64,000 nucleotides of DNA from NCBI RefSeq assembly GCF_002723975.1, contig NZ_BEWO01000010.1, forward strand, positions 1-64,000. The letters are read 5' to 3'. This stretch comes from Gluconobacter japonicus. GTDB lineage: Bacteria > Pseudomonadota > Alphaproteobacteria > Acetobacterales > Acetobacteraceae. The notes beneath the pieces were generated by a model. That model worked only from the letters and a program-made list of their open reading frames with translations, did no database searches and was not told the DNA's origin. A program made the position numbers and the translations under genes. Shown one piece after another: positions 43,976-52,412 of the stretch; the first letter of the stretch is position 1; each line of letters opens with the position of its first letter.

Positions 43976-45691
43976 TTAGTGAGCCGAGCGGGTGTTGTCG
44001 CTCTTCTCCCGAATGGCCAGGAATTCCGAACCACCCTTCCAGGTCGGCCAGTCATGCGAGAAGGCGGCGCTATAGCCAACCTGACGCACGACTTCAACGT
44101 CCTGCGCCGCGCCGCGCACATCCCAGTCTGCGCTCCAGGCATCACAGGCCTGATGGTAGCAGGCCATATAAGACGTCAGCCACTTGCTGCCTGCTGCTGT
44201 TCCGCCATTGAGCAAATCGAACGGGCCAGCCATGTCCATCACGGCGAGAACGGGCACGCCAGCTCGCGCGAAGGGCAGGTGGTCTGCACGATAGAATGCG
44301 CCACGTTCCGGCATGGCTTCCGGCTGCGTTGTACGGCCCTGCTTCAGAGCTGCCGCAGCAAAGTCATCCTGAAGCGTGTCCTGACCCGCGCCGATGATGA
44401 AGGCATTATGAGCCGGTCCCGCCATCTGAAGAACATCCATCGTCAGATTGGCGGCAGTCTTGTCCAGCGGGGCGAGCGGATGCGCCACATACCAGCTTGA
44501 TCCCAGTAGGCCACGCTCTTCACCCGTCCAGGACGCAAAGCTCACAGTGCGCTTTGGCTTCGGGCCGTTTTTGAAAGCACGCGCGATTTCAAGAACAGCG
44601 GCAATGCCGGAACCGTCGTCGATCGCGCCACGGCGGATGACGGTGTTACCCTGTGCATCGGTGCTCTTGCCAAATGCATCCCAGTGAGCACCGAACATGA
44701 CGGTTTCATCCGGATAGGTCGAACCTGTGATCTTGCCGATCACGTTCTGGCTCTGGAGATGATCCACCTTGACCGGCATATCCAGCGAGAACGTCGTGTC
44801 ATGGATATTGACCGGGTGAAAGTCCGGCGAACGGGCCTGACGACGCAGACGATTCAGATCCAGACCGGCCTGGGCAAAGAGCGCATGGGCCGCATTGCCT
44901 TCGATCCAACCAATCAGCGGAACGGACTTCAGATCCTTGTCGTCATGCAGGATGTCATATTCCTCACCCTGCGGCGCAACAACGGTGCTCCACGGATAGG
45001 ATGCGCCCGACGTGTCATGAATGATGAGCGCACCTGCGGCACCGCGACGGGCTGCTTCCTCGAACTTGTACGTCCAGCGGCCATAATAGGTCATGGTCTT
45101 GCCGCCAAAACGTCCGGCTACAGGCTCTTCTGGTCCAGCGTCAAAATCCGGATCGTTGACAAGAAAGACCGCAATCTTGCCGTGCAGATCAACCTGTTTG
45201 AAATCGTTCCAGCGACGCTCGGGAGCCGTAACGCCATATCCAACAAATACCATCGGAACATGGGATAGGCGCAGACGTTGGATGGGCTGCAACGTGGAGA
45301 GGGCCACGTCCTTAAGTTGGTGCAGTTCCAAAGTATGGCCGCGCGTGGTGACGGTCGCTGTAGCTTTCGGGTCAGGGCGGGTGCGGATCATCGGGACGTT
45401 CTGCGTCCAGCCGCCGTTGTCGCCACCCGGTTCAAGACCGATCTTCTGATACTGCTCGATCAGCCATTTGACCGTAACGGCTTCTCCTGGCGTGCCTGGC
45501 GCACGGCCCTCGAATTCATCCGACGACAGCACACGCATTGTCTCGGACATCCGCGCAGGATCAATGGGGCCGGAGGCTCCGGTGTTGGGAGCTGCCTGCG
45601 CGGTGGAAAGGCCAATTAAAAAAGAAGTTGAAGCGAAAGCCGCCAACCCGGTGGCCAGTCGTAAACGCTGGCGGAAAGACAATGTGTGCAT
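43976..45691 (-). CDS. M28-family zinc peptidase with PA domain, exported
   Basis: A roughly 571-residue secreted aminopeptidase-type enzyme. The ATG at 45691 is preferred over the adjacent one at 45694 because GAGG then lies 5 bases upstream. A signal peptide ends around AQAAPN. A protease-associated domain at about residues 120-280 is inserted before the catalytic part. Zinc-site motifs in order are FGAHWDAFG, IDDGSGIAAVLEIARAF and SWTGEERGLLGS with the catalytic Glu pair, then YRADHLPFARAGVP with the last His. It probably trims N-terminal residues of peptides outside the cytoplasm. Confidence 0.9.
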   Translation of the reverse strand: MHTLSFRQRLRLATGLAAFASTSFLIGLSTAQAAPNTGASGPIDPARMSETMRVLSSDEFEGRAPGTPGEAVTVKWLIEQYQKIGLEPGGDNGGWTQNVPMIRTRPDPKATATVTTRGHTLELHQLKDVALSTLQPIQRLRLSHVPMVFVGYGVTAPERRWNDFKQVDLHGKIAVFLVNDPDFDAGPEEPVAGRFGGKTMTYYGRWTYKFEEAARRGAAGALIIHDTSGASYPWSTVVAPQGEEYDILHDDKDLKSVPLIGWIEGNAAHALFAQAGLDLNRLRRQARSPDFHPVNIHDTTFSLDMPVKVDHLQSQNVIGKITGSTYPDETVMFGAHWDAFGKSTDAQGNTVIRRGAIDDGSGIAAVLEIARAFKNGPKPKRTVSFASWTGEERGLLGSSWYVAHPLAPLDKTAANLTMDVLQMAGPAHNAFIIGAGQDTLQDDFAAAALKQGRTTQPEAMPERGAFYRADHLPFARAGVPVLAVMDMAGPFDLLNGGTAAGSKWLTSYMACYHQACDAWSADWDVRGAAQDVEVVRQVGYSAAFSHDWPTWKGGSEFLAIREKSDNTRSAH

Positions 45692-45818
45692 CATGTCCTC
45701 AGTGTGTTTTGAAGATAGGTCTAATGAGATAACAGGCACTTTACACATCACACGGCCGTTCCGGAAATGGTCTAAAATCGCTTGTAGAGCGGGTTGACGA
45801 AAAACATGCGCCATCCCC

Positions 45819-46385
45819 ATGTTTCCACATATGAAACTTGCCACACTCCCGGTTCTTCTCTCACGTCATCCACAGGTCGCAGATGCCGAAGGCGTCTGTT
45901 ACGGACGAAAAGATATGACGCTGATGGCAGGATGGGAGCCAGTTGCGGCTGGCCTGTTGACGCTAGCCAAGGGAATTGGCAGCTCAGTTATTTATACATC
46001 CCCGTCTTCGCGTTGTTTGGCTGTCGCGCAAAAAATAGCAGAGCGAAGCGGTTTGCCGGTGTTGCAGGATGATCGTCTTCAGGAACTGTATTTTGGATGT
46101 TGGGAGGGGCTGGCTTGGGCTGATATTCCGCGTCAGGCTCTGGACCACTGGGCTAGCGATCCAGAGGGTTTTTCTCCACCCGGAGGAGAAAACGGAAAAA
46201 GCCTTCAGGAGAGAGTGCAGGCTTTCTGGTCGGACCTGCTTCGGCTAGCGCGGCCAGCTCTGGTCATTTCTCATGGTGGACCATTACGCCTGCTGGACGG
46301 TCTAGCCCGCGGAATAAAGCAGCCGGATCTTCTGGCGCCCTCCATGCCGCAGGGAAGCAGCCGACTGTACTACGTTAGCGTCTGA
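45819..46385 (+). CDS. cobC: Histidine phosphatase, probable alpha-ribazole phosphatase CobC
   Basis: A 188-residue phosphoglycerate-mutase-fold phosphatase. The active-site motif is SRHPQVA followed by GVCYGRKD; the RHP variant with GxCYGR is typical of cobalamin CobC rather than of general RHG phosphatases. A second catalytic segment is LVISHGGPLRLL. It would dephosphorylate alpha-ribazole phosphate or adenosylcobalamin phosphate during nucleotide-loop assembly. The neighbours bluB, cobS and cobT support this. Start is uncertain (ATG 45819 or 45831, neither with a good ribosome binding site). Its end overlaps the convergent bluB gene by 11 bases. Confidence 0.8.
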   Translation: MFPHMKLATLPVLLSRHPQVADAEGVCYGRKDMTLMAGWEPVAAGLLTLAKGIGSSVIYTSPSSRCLAVAQKIAERSGLPVLQDDRLQELYFGCWEGLAWADIPRQALDHWASDPEGFSPPGGENGKSLQERVQAFWSDLLRLARPALVISHGGPLRLLDGLARGIKQPDLLAPSMPQGSSRLYYVSV

Positions 46386-47013
46386 TCCACTGACGACGTT
46401 CCGGATTCCGTTTTTCCCAGCCCATGCGCTCCAGCTCAGGCGTATCAGCTTGTTCTGTCGGGTATCCCACGCAGAGATAGGCTACGAGATCCCAGTTGGG
46501 TTCAGCGTTCAGTATTGTTGAAACGGTCTCAGGATCAAGAATTGACACCCATCCGAGCCCGACCCCCGATGCTGTTGCCGCAAGCCAGAAGGTATGGATT
46601 GCCATGACGGCAGACCATGTCGTGGTTTCGGGCATTGTTGCGCGTCCAAGGCCATGTCCCTGATCTGGTGTGGTTTCGCAAAAAACTGCAACATGGTGAG
46701 GAGCATCATCCAGCCCGGCCAGTTTGAGACTGGCATATCCAGCTGCCTGTTCTCCGTCATATCCCTCAAGTGCGCGGGCATTGCACGTTTCGAAGCTTTT
46801 TCGAACCGCTGATTTCCGGGTTTGATCTTCCACAAGAATAAAACGCCACGGCTCGCTCAATCCTACAGAAGGAGCGAGCGTTGACGCCTGAAGCAGATCA
46901 TCCAGAAGTGCAGGAGCAACAGGTTCACGTCTGAAATGACGGACATCCCGGCGCCAGGTAAAAAGACGCTCAAGATCAAGCCGAAAATCTTCAGAAAATG
47001 CAGCAGTTGTCAC
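46375..47013 (-). CDS. bluB: 5,6-dimethylbenzimidazole synthase
   Basis: A flavin-destructase of the nitroreductase fold that makes the lower ligand of cobalamin from reduced FMN and oxygen. The 212-residue protein has the BluB features RRDVRHFRREPV, STLAPSVGLSEPWRF (with the conserved Ser-Pro region around the FMN), GLGRATMPET and GVGLGWVSI. The GTG at 47013 begins VTTAAFSEDF, 22 bases after the cbtA stop; no strong ribosome binding site is seen. It is co-transcribed with cbtB and cbtA under a cobalamin riboswitch. Confidence 0.9.
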   Translation of the reverse strand: MTTAAFSEDFRLDLERLFTWRRDVRHFRREPVAPALLDDLLQASTLAPSVGLSEPWRFILVEDQTRKSAVRKSFETCNARALEGYDGEQAAGYASLKLAGLDDAPHHVAVFCETTPDQGHGLGRATMPETTTWSAVMAIHTFWLAATASGVGLGWVSILDPETVSTILNAEPNWDLVAYLCVGYPTEQADTPELERMGWEKRNPERRQWIRR

Positions 47014-47035
47014 AGTTTTTTCTTTTCCGAACTTT

Positions 47036-47752
47036 TCAGTCGACTTGTTTCTGAAGGATGCGAGCCGCCAGCGGACCAAAAAGTAATCCGAGCGTAATCC
47101 ACAGAACGGCCTGCATTCCAAGCGCCGCTTCACGAAACCGCCAGAGAACCGTCGCAGGAAAATCCGTAGGCACTTCATCAATATCAGGCATTCCAGCTTG
47201 AGCTGCCACGATAAGGCTGATGAACACTGCAATGGTCACAAGTATGCCATTCCATTGACCAAGGCGCCGGATAAGAGGTCGGCTGGTCATGAAAGCGGCG
47301 GTGGCTGCACAGAGCGAAAGAAGGATCATCCCGAAATAGGTTTCAGTTCGGAGCGTGATCGTTTCAGGTAAACCTACGGCAGGAGGGTTGGGAGGATATT
47401 TCAGATCCGGGACAAGCACAAAAATTACGAAGGCAGCGGTTGCCAGCAGGGCTGAAAGTGCGCGTGGCGAAAAGCGCCCTACGCGGCCGTAGGCAAATGC
47501 GAAAACCGTTGCGAAAATCCCGCCATACGCTGCACCGTACATGACAGCAGCCGTTAGAAGCCCAAAGGACGCCTGTACGGATCGGCTGACCAGTTCAGGT
47601 TCGGGCAGCTCCCCAGAAGCAAGATCTTTAGCACTTTCGAAAGCGATGGCCAGATTGACCTGAGGCTCCCCAAAGATACGAGCGAACAGAAATGCGAGAA
47701 AAGCAGCAGCAACCCCGGCCATCATGCCACGGGTCAGAAGGCGACCAGCCAT
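47036..47752 (-). CDS. cbtA: CbtA-family cobalt transporter subunit
   Basis: A 238-residue inner-membrane protein with about five to six membrane segments. The CbtA pattern is visible in LLTRGMMAGVAAAFLAFLFA, an acidic PEPELVSRSVQ segment, GAAYGGIFATVFAFAYG and VPDLKYPPNPPAVG. CbtA with CbtB forms a predicted cobalt uptake system known from cobalamin-riboswitch regulons. It begins 15 bases after the cbtB stop. Confidence 0.9.
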   Translation of the reverse strand: MAGRLLTRGMMAGVAAAFLAFLFARIFGEPQVNLAIAFESAKDLASGELPEPELVSRSVQASFGLLTAAVMYGAAYGGIFATVFAFAYGRVGRFSPRALSALLATAAFVIFVLVPDLKYPPNPPAVGLPETITLRTETYFGMILLSLCAATAAFMTSRPLIRRLGQWNGILVTIAVFISLIVAAQAGMPDIDEVPTDFPATVLWRFREAALGMQAVLWITLGLLFGPLAARILQKQVD

Positions 47753-47767
47753 GTTTAAGACCTGCCG

Positions 47768-47986
47768 TTAGTGGCAGGGGAAGCCAAGCAGATGACGGCC
47801 ATCATGAACGAATTCATGCACTTCGTGGCCTGAGATCAGGGATGTTGCACCCTGTTCTGCGCCTACAAAGTAGAGCAGTATCAGGCTCAGTATGACTGTA
47901 AAAACAGCCCACGGCGCAAGAGCACGAACGGGAATAGCAATCGGTGCTGGGGTGCTGCTGGAAAGTGAGGAGAGGCTCTGGCTCAT
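47768..47986 (-). CDS. cbtB: CbtB-family cobalt transporter subunit
   Basis: A 72-residue protein with one membrane segment (WAVFTVILSLILLYFVG) followed by a histidine-rich end HEVHEFVHDGRHLLGFPCH, the expected metal-binding tail of CbtB. It is the first gene of the operon cbtB-cbtA-bluB, directly downstream of a cobalamin riboswitch. Confidence 0.9.
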   Translation of the reverse strand: MSQSLSSLSSSTPAPIAIPVRALAPWAVFTVILSLILLYFVGAEQGATSLISGHEVHEFVHDGRHLLGFPCH

Positions 47987-48035
47987 GATGGGCTCCGCAA
48001 GGAAAATGTGCGTTCTGCGGTGAAAACTGCTTCGG

Positions 48036-48140
48036 AAAAGGAGGTCTGACTCCGCATTGAGATGGCAAATGCGTTACAGTGGCGCGACCGCACCGGGTTT
48101 ACACCGGTTTCCCCTTATTTTTCTGGTTATCAAAGTAATC
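48036..48140 (-). promoter_or_regulatory. Cobalamin riboswitch upstream of cbtB-cbtA-bluB
   Basis: On the minus strand, conserved blocks of the adenosylcobalamin riboswitch appear in order. They are AGGGGAAACCGGTG, AAACCCGGTGCGG, the core GCGCCACTGTAAC, a variable stem, and GGAGTCAGACCTCC at the 3' end, 50-65 bases before the cbtB start. When cobalamin is plentiful it should switch off cobalt uptake and dimethylbenzimidazole synthesis. Ends are approximate. Confidence 0.88.
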
Positions 48141-48155
48141 TTCCACACAGGCGTG

Positions 48156-48923
48156 TCAACTGTTCCCTGTCGCAACGAGTGCTGTCAGCATAACACACTC
48201 CGTGATGCTGGCTGTGGCTCCCAGAACATCACCTGTATATCCGTTTAAAAACCGCTTTGCCGTAGCTCTTGAGACCGCTGCGACGCACAGAGACAATAGA
48301 CACGTTAATACAGCGATACGGGATGAAACGCAGAGCACCGTGACACAAAACGCCGAGAACAGGCATCCCAGGACCTGATTCCGCGTCAACCTCTCCAATT
48401 GTCGTGCCAGGCCATTGTCCCGAGCGGGACGCAAAGTAAAAGGCAGAAGTGGCAGCACAGCTCTCGATAAGGTGCCTGTCAGGGCAAGAGCAGGAATGAC
48501 CAGAATGATTGGTAATGCAGCAAGTGCTGTAACACGGATCAGAAGGCAGACCCCGAGTGCCAATGCTCCGTAACTTCCAATCCTGCTATCACGCATGATC
48601 TCCAGTCGTCGCTCTGCAGTATAACCGCCGCCACAGCCATCAGCTATATCGGCCAAACCATCTTCATGCAGGCCTCCTGTCAGAAGGATCTGTATTGCAA
48701 TGCTCCAGACTGCCGCGACTGTAACCGGCACATGAACAGCGCATAGGCCCAGAAAAACAAGGCCGGTTAAAACACCTGTAAAAGCGCCAATAAGTGGCCA
48801 GCACCAGACCGACCGGGAGAGAGACCATTCCTCTCCCGTGACGCGCAGCCATCCCAAGGGAAGGCGCGTCAATAACCCGGCACCACAGGCAATATCTTCC
48901 CGAATGGTTCGCCAGAGTTTCAT
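48156..48923 (-). CDS. cobS: Adenosylcobinamide-GDP ribazoletransferase (cobalamin synthase)
   Basis: A polytopic inner-membrane enzyme (255 residues) that joins adenosylcobinamide-GDP to alpha-ribazole (phosphate), the last main step of cobalamin synthesis (CobV in Pseudomonas naming). The catalytic-type motif GGLHEDGLADIADGCGGG is at about residues 83-100, with GYTGDVLGA near the C-terminus. The ATG overlaps the cobT stop (ATGA). It ends just upstream of the cbtB riboswitch. Confidence 0.93.
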   Translation of the reverse strand: MKLWRTIREDIACGAGLLTRLPLGWLRVTGEEWSLSRSVWCWPLIGAFTGVLTGLVFLGLCAVHVPVTVAAVWSIAIQILLTGGLHEDGLADIADGCGGGYTAERRLEIMRDSRIGSYGALALGVCLLIRVTALAALPIILVIPALALTGTLSRAVLPLLPFTLRPARDNGLARQLERLTRNQVLGCLFSAFCVTVLCVSSRIAVLTCLLSLCVAAVSRATAKRFLNGYTGDVLGATASITECVMLTALVATGNS

Positions 48924-49981
48924 TCTGTTGAGGGCGCGGACTTCTGGGAAACAGAAGCTTCCGCGAATGTTGCCATGCCATTATGGCAGGCTATGGCGCC
49001 GCACAGAAGCGGAATGGCCAGACCTGATCCTGATGCTTCTCCCAGTCTCAGTCCGAAATCCAGAAGAGGTTCCAGCATGAGAGATGCAGCCAGGTTGCGG
49101 TGCCCCGCTTCTGCGGAGCAATGGGAAAGACGTGTATGATCAAGTGCTTCCGGGGCTATCTTCACAAGAGGAAGAATTGCCGCGGTACATACAAATCCAT
49201 CGAGCAAGACGGGAATGCCATGATGGCGCGCGGCCAGAACGCTTCCCATGATAGCTGCCAGCTCGTATCCACCAAGGCGGCGGGCGACCTCTAATGGGTC
49301 GCTTAGAGTGGCCTTGTGAAGCATGATGGCCTCGTCAATGACCGCTGCTTTCAGCTTAAGCCCCTTATCGTCAAGTCCTGTCCCACGCCCGGCCCAGTCT
49401 TTGCCTGTTCCGCCCAGAAGAGCCGCGCATAGAGCGGCGGCGGGTGTTGTATTGCCAATTCCCATTTCACCGGGGCAAAACAAATCTGCGTCCTTTGGCA
49501 CAGCTCTGTACCCAGTTGAAACAGCAGACAGAAAATCTTCTTCCGTCATTGCTGCGGTCTGTGAAAGGTCTTCCGTTGCCTGCAGGTTCTGAAGGCAAAC
49601 CACGCTCAGATCAGCTCCGGCATTGCGGGCAAGCTGATTAATAGCCGCCCCACCATGCTCGAAGTTCGCAACCATCTGGCTTGTAACGTCCGAGGGCCAG
49701 GGGGAGACGCCACGCTGAACAACACCATGATTGCCCGCGAAAATTGTGATCTGGACTTTATCCAAAACAGGGCTGTCCGTGCCCTGCCATTCACCAAGCC
49801 AGAGCGCAAGTTCTTCAAGTCGCCCCAGGCTGCCGGGAGGTTTGGTCAGTAGGGCATCTCGTTGCCTGATGCGGTCTCCCCAGGCACGGTCTGGCTCAGG
49901 TAGCGACAGACAGGCCGTCCTGAGGTCCTTCATGCTGGGGAAAGAAATATCTGGAACAGAAAATGAAGCATCAGTCGGCAT
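48920..49981 (-). CDS. cobT: Nicotinate-nucleotide-dimethylbenzimidazole phosphoribosyltransferase
   Basis: Makes alpha-ribazole phosphate from nicotinate mononucleotide and dimethylbenzimidazole (353 residues; CobU in Pseudomonas naming). Family motifs are KPPGSLGRLEELA, FAGNHGVV, the glycine-rich CPGEMGIGNTTPAAAL and LLDGFVCTAAIL. The ATG at 49981 lacks a good ribosome binding site; an internal ATG at residue 17 is possible. It is divergent from cobU with a 60-base spacer and coupled to cobS. Confidence 0.93.
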   Translation of the reverse strand: MPTDASFSVPDISFPSMKDLRTACLSLPEPDRAWGDRIRQRDALLTKPPGSLGRLEELALWLGEWQGTDSPVLDKVQITIFAGNHGVVQRGVSPWPSDVTSQMVANFEHGGAAINQLARNAGADLSVVCLQNLQATEDLSQTAAMTEEDFLSAVSTGYRAVPKDADLFCPGEMGIGNTTPAAALCAALLGGTGKDWAGRGTGLDDKGLKLKAAVIDEAIMLHKATLSDPLEVARRLGGYELAAIMGSVLAARHHGIPVLLDGFVCTAAILPLVKIAPEALDHTRLSHCSAEAGHRNLAASLMLEPLLDFGLRLGEASGSGLAIPLLCGAIACHNGMATFAEASVSQKSAPSTE

Positions 49982-50041
49982 GAGGTGTCTTTTGTGCTGT
50001 TATCCGGGCACATGCAAGATAATGAGACGGGAGAAGACGTG

Positions 50042-50572
50042 ATGCATTCGGATGGCCCAACAGGCCAGCGTCAAATTTCGCTTGTTCTGGGAGGGGCTCG
50101 ATCCGGGAAAAGTGGCATTGCTGAAGCCCTTGTCACTAACCAGCCTGCTCCATGGATTTATCTGGCGACCGGTCGTGCCTACGACGAAGAAATGCACAGC
50201 AGGATCGCCTTACACCGTGCCAGTCGTGGGACCTTGGGATGGCAGACGATCGAAGAACCTTATGATATCGCGACCGTGCTTCGGAATGCAGGGCCGGAAC
50301 CTGTTCTGGTCGATTGCCTCACACTCTGGCTGACCAATCTTATTCTGGATGAAAGAGATGTCAGCGCAGCGACAAAAGACCTGTTGTCCGCGCTCTCAGA
50401 GCGCGCGCATCAGACCGTTCTGGTGGGCAATGAAGTGGGACTGGGAATTGTTCCAGAGAATGCTTTGGCACGGCGTTTCCGGGATGAGGCGGGTCTTCTC
50501 CATCAGCGGATTGCTTCTATCGCGGACGAGGTGCTCTTCGTTGCGGCGGGGTTACCGCTGAAACTCAAGTAA
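50042..50572 (+). CDS. cobU: Bifunctional adenosylcobinamide kinase/guanylyltransferase
   Basis: Phosphorylates adenosylcobinamide and transfers GMP to it (176 residues; CobP in Pseudomonas naming). The P-loop is LGGARSGKS at residues 14-22; YLATGRA, LVDCLTLWLTN and GNEVGLGIVPEN are family hallmarks. The ATG at 50042 has GGAG eight bases upstream, and the longer frame to 49985 is not needed. The conserved middle-domain histidine (RIALHRASR) that accepts GMP is present. It is followed by the second cobalamin riboswitch. Confidence 0.93.
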   Translation: MHSDGPTGQRQISLVLGGARSGKSGIAEALVTNQPAPWIYLATGRAYDEEMHSRIALHRASRGTLGWQTIEEPYDIATVLRNAGPEPVLVDCLTLWLTNLILDERDVSAATKDLLSALSERAHQTVLVGNEVGLGIVPENALARRFRDEAGLLHQRIASIADEVLFVAAGLPLKLK

Positions 50573-50623
50573 GCGCTCTACAAGGCTTTTGACACTCCAG
50601 AATAGCAGCGATAGGAAAGAGGG

Positions 50624-50829
50624 TGATGGTTCCTCCGAAAGGAGGATGAAAAGGGAAGCCGGTGCGATCTTGTGGATCAAATCCGGCACTGCCCCCGCAA
50701 CTGTGGACGGTTATCTGTCCTGCCAGCATGGCTTTTGGGTCATGCAGCCACTGGAAATACGTCCGGGAAGGTCTGGCAGGAGAGGAGGCGCTGAAAGCGT
50801 CTTGGCCGTAAGTCAGGAGACCTGCCATC
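50624..50829 (+). promoter_or_regulatory. Cobalamin riboswitch upstream of the main cob operon
   Basis: A full-length adenosylcobalamin riboswitch. GGTTCCTCC pairs with GGAGGATGAA, followed by AAGGGAAGCCGGTG, AAATCCGGCACTGCCCCCGC, AACTGTGGACGG, a long variable stem, and AGTCAGGAGACCTGCC at the 3' end (50811-50826). It lies about 135 bases before the DUF1636 gene and should repress the operon DUF1636-cobW-cobN and beyond when cobalamin is sufficient. Confidence 0.95.
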
Positions 50830-50963
50830 GGAGCCAAGTGTCATGATCCGGCGGGGTGCCCGGACTGTGAGGGCGCGCCGTTGCGGTGCGTCCCCTCCGA
50901 ACTCCGGAGGCCTTTTACTGCGCCTTTTGTCATGCCCGTCCGGGCTGCAAGAGAGACGAAACC

Positions 50964-51356
50964 ATGGCAGAAACCCTGCCTCAGACCAGACCCGTCCTGC
51001 ATGTCTGCGTAACATGCCGTCGTGGATTGCCACTGACTGACGATCCCGTTCAGGGGCGTCAGCTTTACGAGGCACTTGCCCGGCATGCCGAGAAAGACAA
51101 TTTCAGTATCCAGCCTGTAGATTGCATGGCCACATGTAGTCGCGGCTGCGTCGCGGCTGTGTCGATGCCGGAAAAATGGACCTTGATCCTTGGGCAACTT
51201 GGTCCAGAGAAAATCGAGGACCTACGGACGTTCCTAGGCCTCTATCGAGCCTCAAAAACGGGAACAGTCATGCCGTCAAAGCGCCCGGCTTCTCTTTCTG
51301 ATATGATCCTCGCTCGTCTGCCAGCGTCTCTTTCTGTCTCACAGGAACTTTCATGA
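50964..51356 (+). CDS. DUF1636 family protein (cobalamin-associated)
   Basis: A 130-residue protein with a thioredoxin-like ferredoxin pattern: HVCVTCRRG near the N-terminus and DCMATCSRGCVAA in the middle give five cysteines that could hold a metal or an Fe-S cluster. DUF1636 genes are often found beside cobW and cobN under B12 riboswitches; the biochemical role is unknown. The ATG at 50964 begins MAETLPQTRPV, and its stop overlaps the cobW ATG (ATGA). It is the first gene after the riboswitch. Confidence 0.85.
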   Translation: MAETLPQTRPVLHVCVTCRRGLPLTDDPVQGRQLYEALARHAEKDNFSIQPVDCMATCSRGCVAAVSMPEKWTLILGQLGPEKIEDLRTFLGLYRASKTGTVMPSKRPASLSDMILARLPASLSVSQELS

Positions 51357-52405
51357 TGTCCCAGTCCATTTCAGGTATCGGCCGCAAAATTCCCGTTACG
51401 ATTATCACAGGCTTCCTCGGTGCCGGAAAAACGACGCTTTTGCGCAATCTACTGGCGCAAGCGAACGGGCGCAGGATCGCTATTGTGGTCAACGAATTTG
51501 GTTCTCTTGGAATCGATGGAGAAATTCTGCGCTCCTGTGGCATCGAAAACTGTCCGGACGAAGATATTGTCGAACTGACAAATGGCTGCCTGTGCTGCAC
51601 CGTTGCAGACGATTTCATTCCCACCATGCAGGCCCTGATTGATCGTCCTGATCCGCCGGAGCATATTGTCATCGAGACGTCCGGTCTTGCGCTCCCCAAG
51701 CCTCTTCTGAAAGCGTTCAGCTGGCCTGATATCCGTACACGCATGACGGTGGATGGCGTGATTACGCTGGTGGATGCACCTGCCGTAGCAGCAGGCCGTT
51801 TTGCCGATGATCCGGCTGCAGTAGCAGCCCAGCGGGCGGCTGATCCGTCTCTTGATCACGATAATCCTCTCGCTGAAGTCTATGAGGATCAGCTGAATGC
51901 GGCAGATCTGATCGTTCTCAACAAAACCGATCTTCTGGAAACCGTCGAGACGGATGCTGTCGAGGCAGCCATCATCAAGGCTGTCCCGCGTAAGGTCGTA
52001 ACATTGCGGGCCGTTGAAGGACGTCTTGATCCGGCCGTTTTACTTGGAATTGGAGCCAGTGCGGAAGATGATCTTCAGGCACGACCGTCCAATCACGATG
52101 GAGCGGATGATCATGAACATGATGATTTTGAGAGCTTTGTTGTTGTCATGCCAGAGCAGGTCGGTGTTGATGCGGTCCTGAAGCGACTCAGTGACGTGGC
52201 GGGTACGTTCGATATCCTGAGAATGAAGGGTTTTGTGGCAGTACAGGGCAAGAAAATGCGCCTGGCTGTACAGGGCGTGGGAACACGCTTTCGTCATGAA
52301 TTCGATGTGCCCTGGACAGACGGCACGCGTGACGGACGCTTGGTCGTGATCGGACAGACCGGTCTGGATCGCGCAGCCATCGAAGCCGCGTTACTGGGCG
52401 CCTGA
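51353..52405 (+). CDS. cobW: CobW GTPase, cobalt-delivery chaperone
   Basis: A G3E-family GTPase (350 residues) thought to hand cobalt to the cobaltochelatase. Walker A GFLGAGKT is at residues 20-27; the metal site CLCC is at 79-82 within ELTNGCLCC; the guanine motif is LNKTD. A His/Asp-rich linker (NHDGADDHEHDD) precedes the C-terminal domain, suiting metal handling. Either of two adjacent ATGs can start it. It sits 7 bases before cobN, its presumed client. Confidence 0.94.
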   Translation: MMSQSISGIGRKIPVTIITGFLGAGKTTLLRNLLAQANGRRIAIVVNEFGSLGIDGEILRSCGIENCPDEDIVELTNGCLCCTVADDFIPTMQALIDRPDPPEHIVIETSGLALPKPLLKAFSWPDIRTRMTVDGVITLVDAPAVAAGRFADDPAAVAAQRAADPSLDHDNPLAEVYEDQLNAADLIVLNKTDLLETVETDAVEAAIIKAVPRKVVTLRAVEGRLDPAVLLGIGASAEDDLQARPSNHDGADDHEHDDFESFVVVMPEQVGVDAVLKRLSDVAGTFDILRMKGFVAVQGKKMRLAVQGVGTRFRHEFDVPWTDGTRDGRLVVIGQTGLDRAAIEAALLGA

Positions 52406-52412
52406 GTTCGTC

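Noticed and set aside
44684-45268. 194-aa open frame on the plus strand
   Set aside because: Antisense to the M28 peptidase gene; not protein-like.
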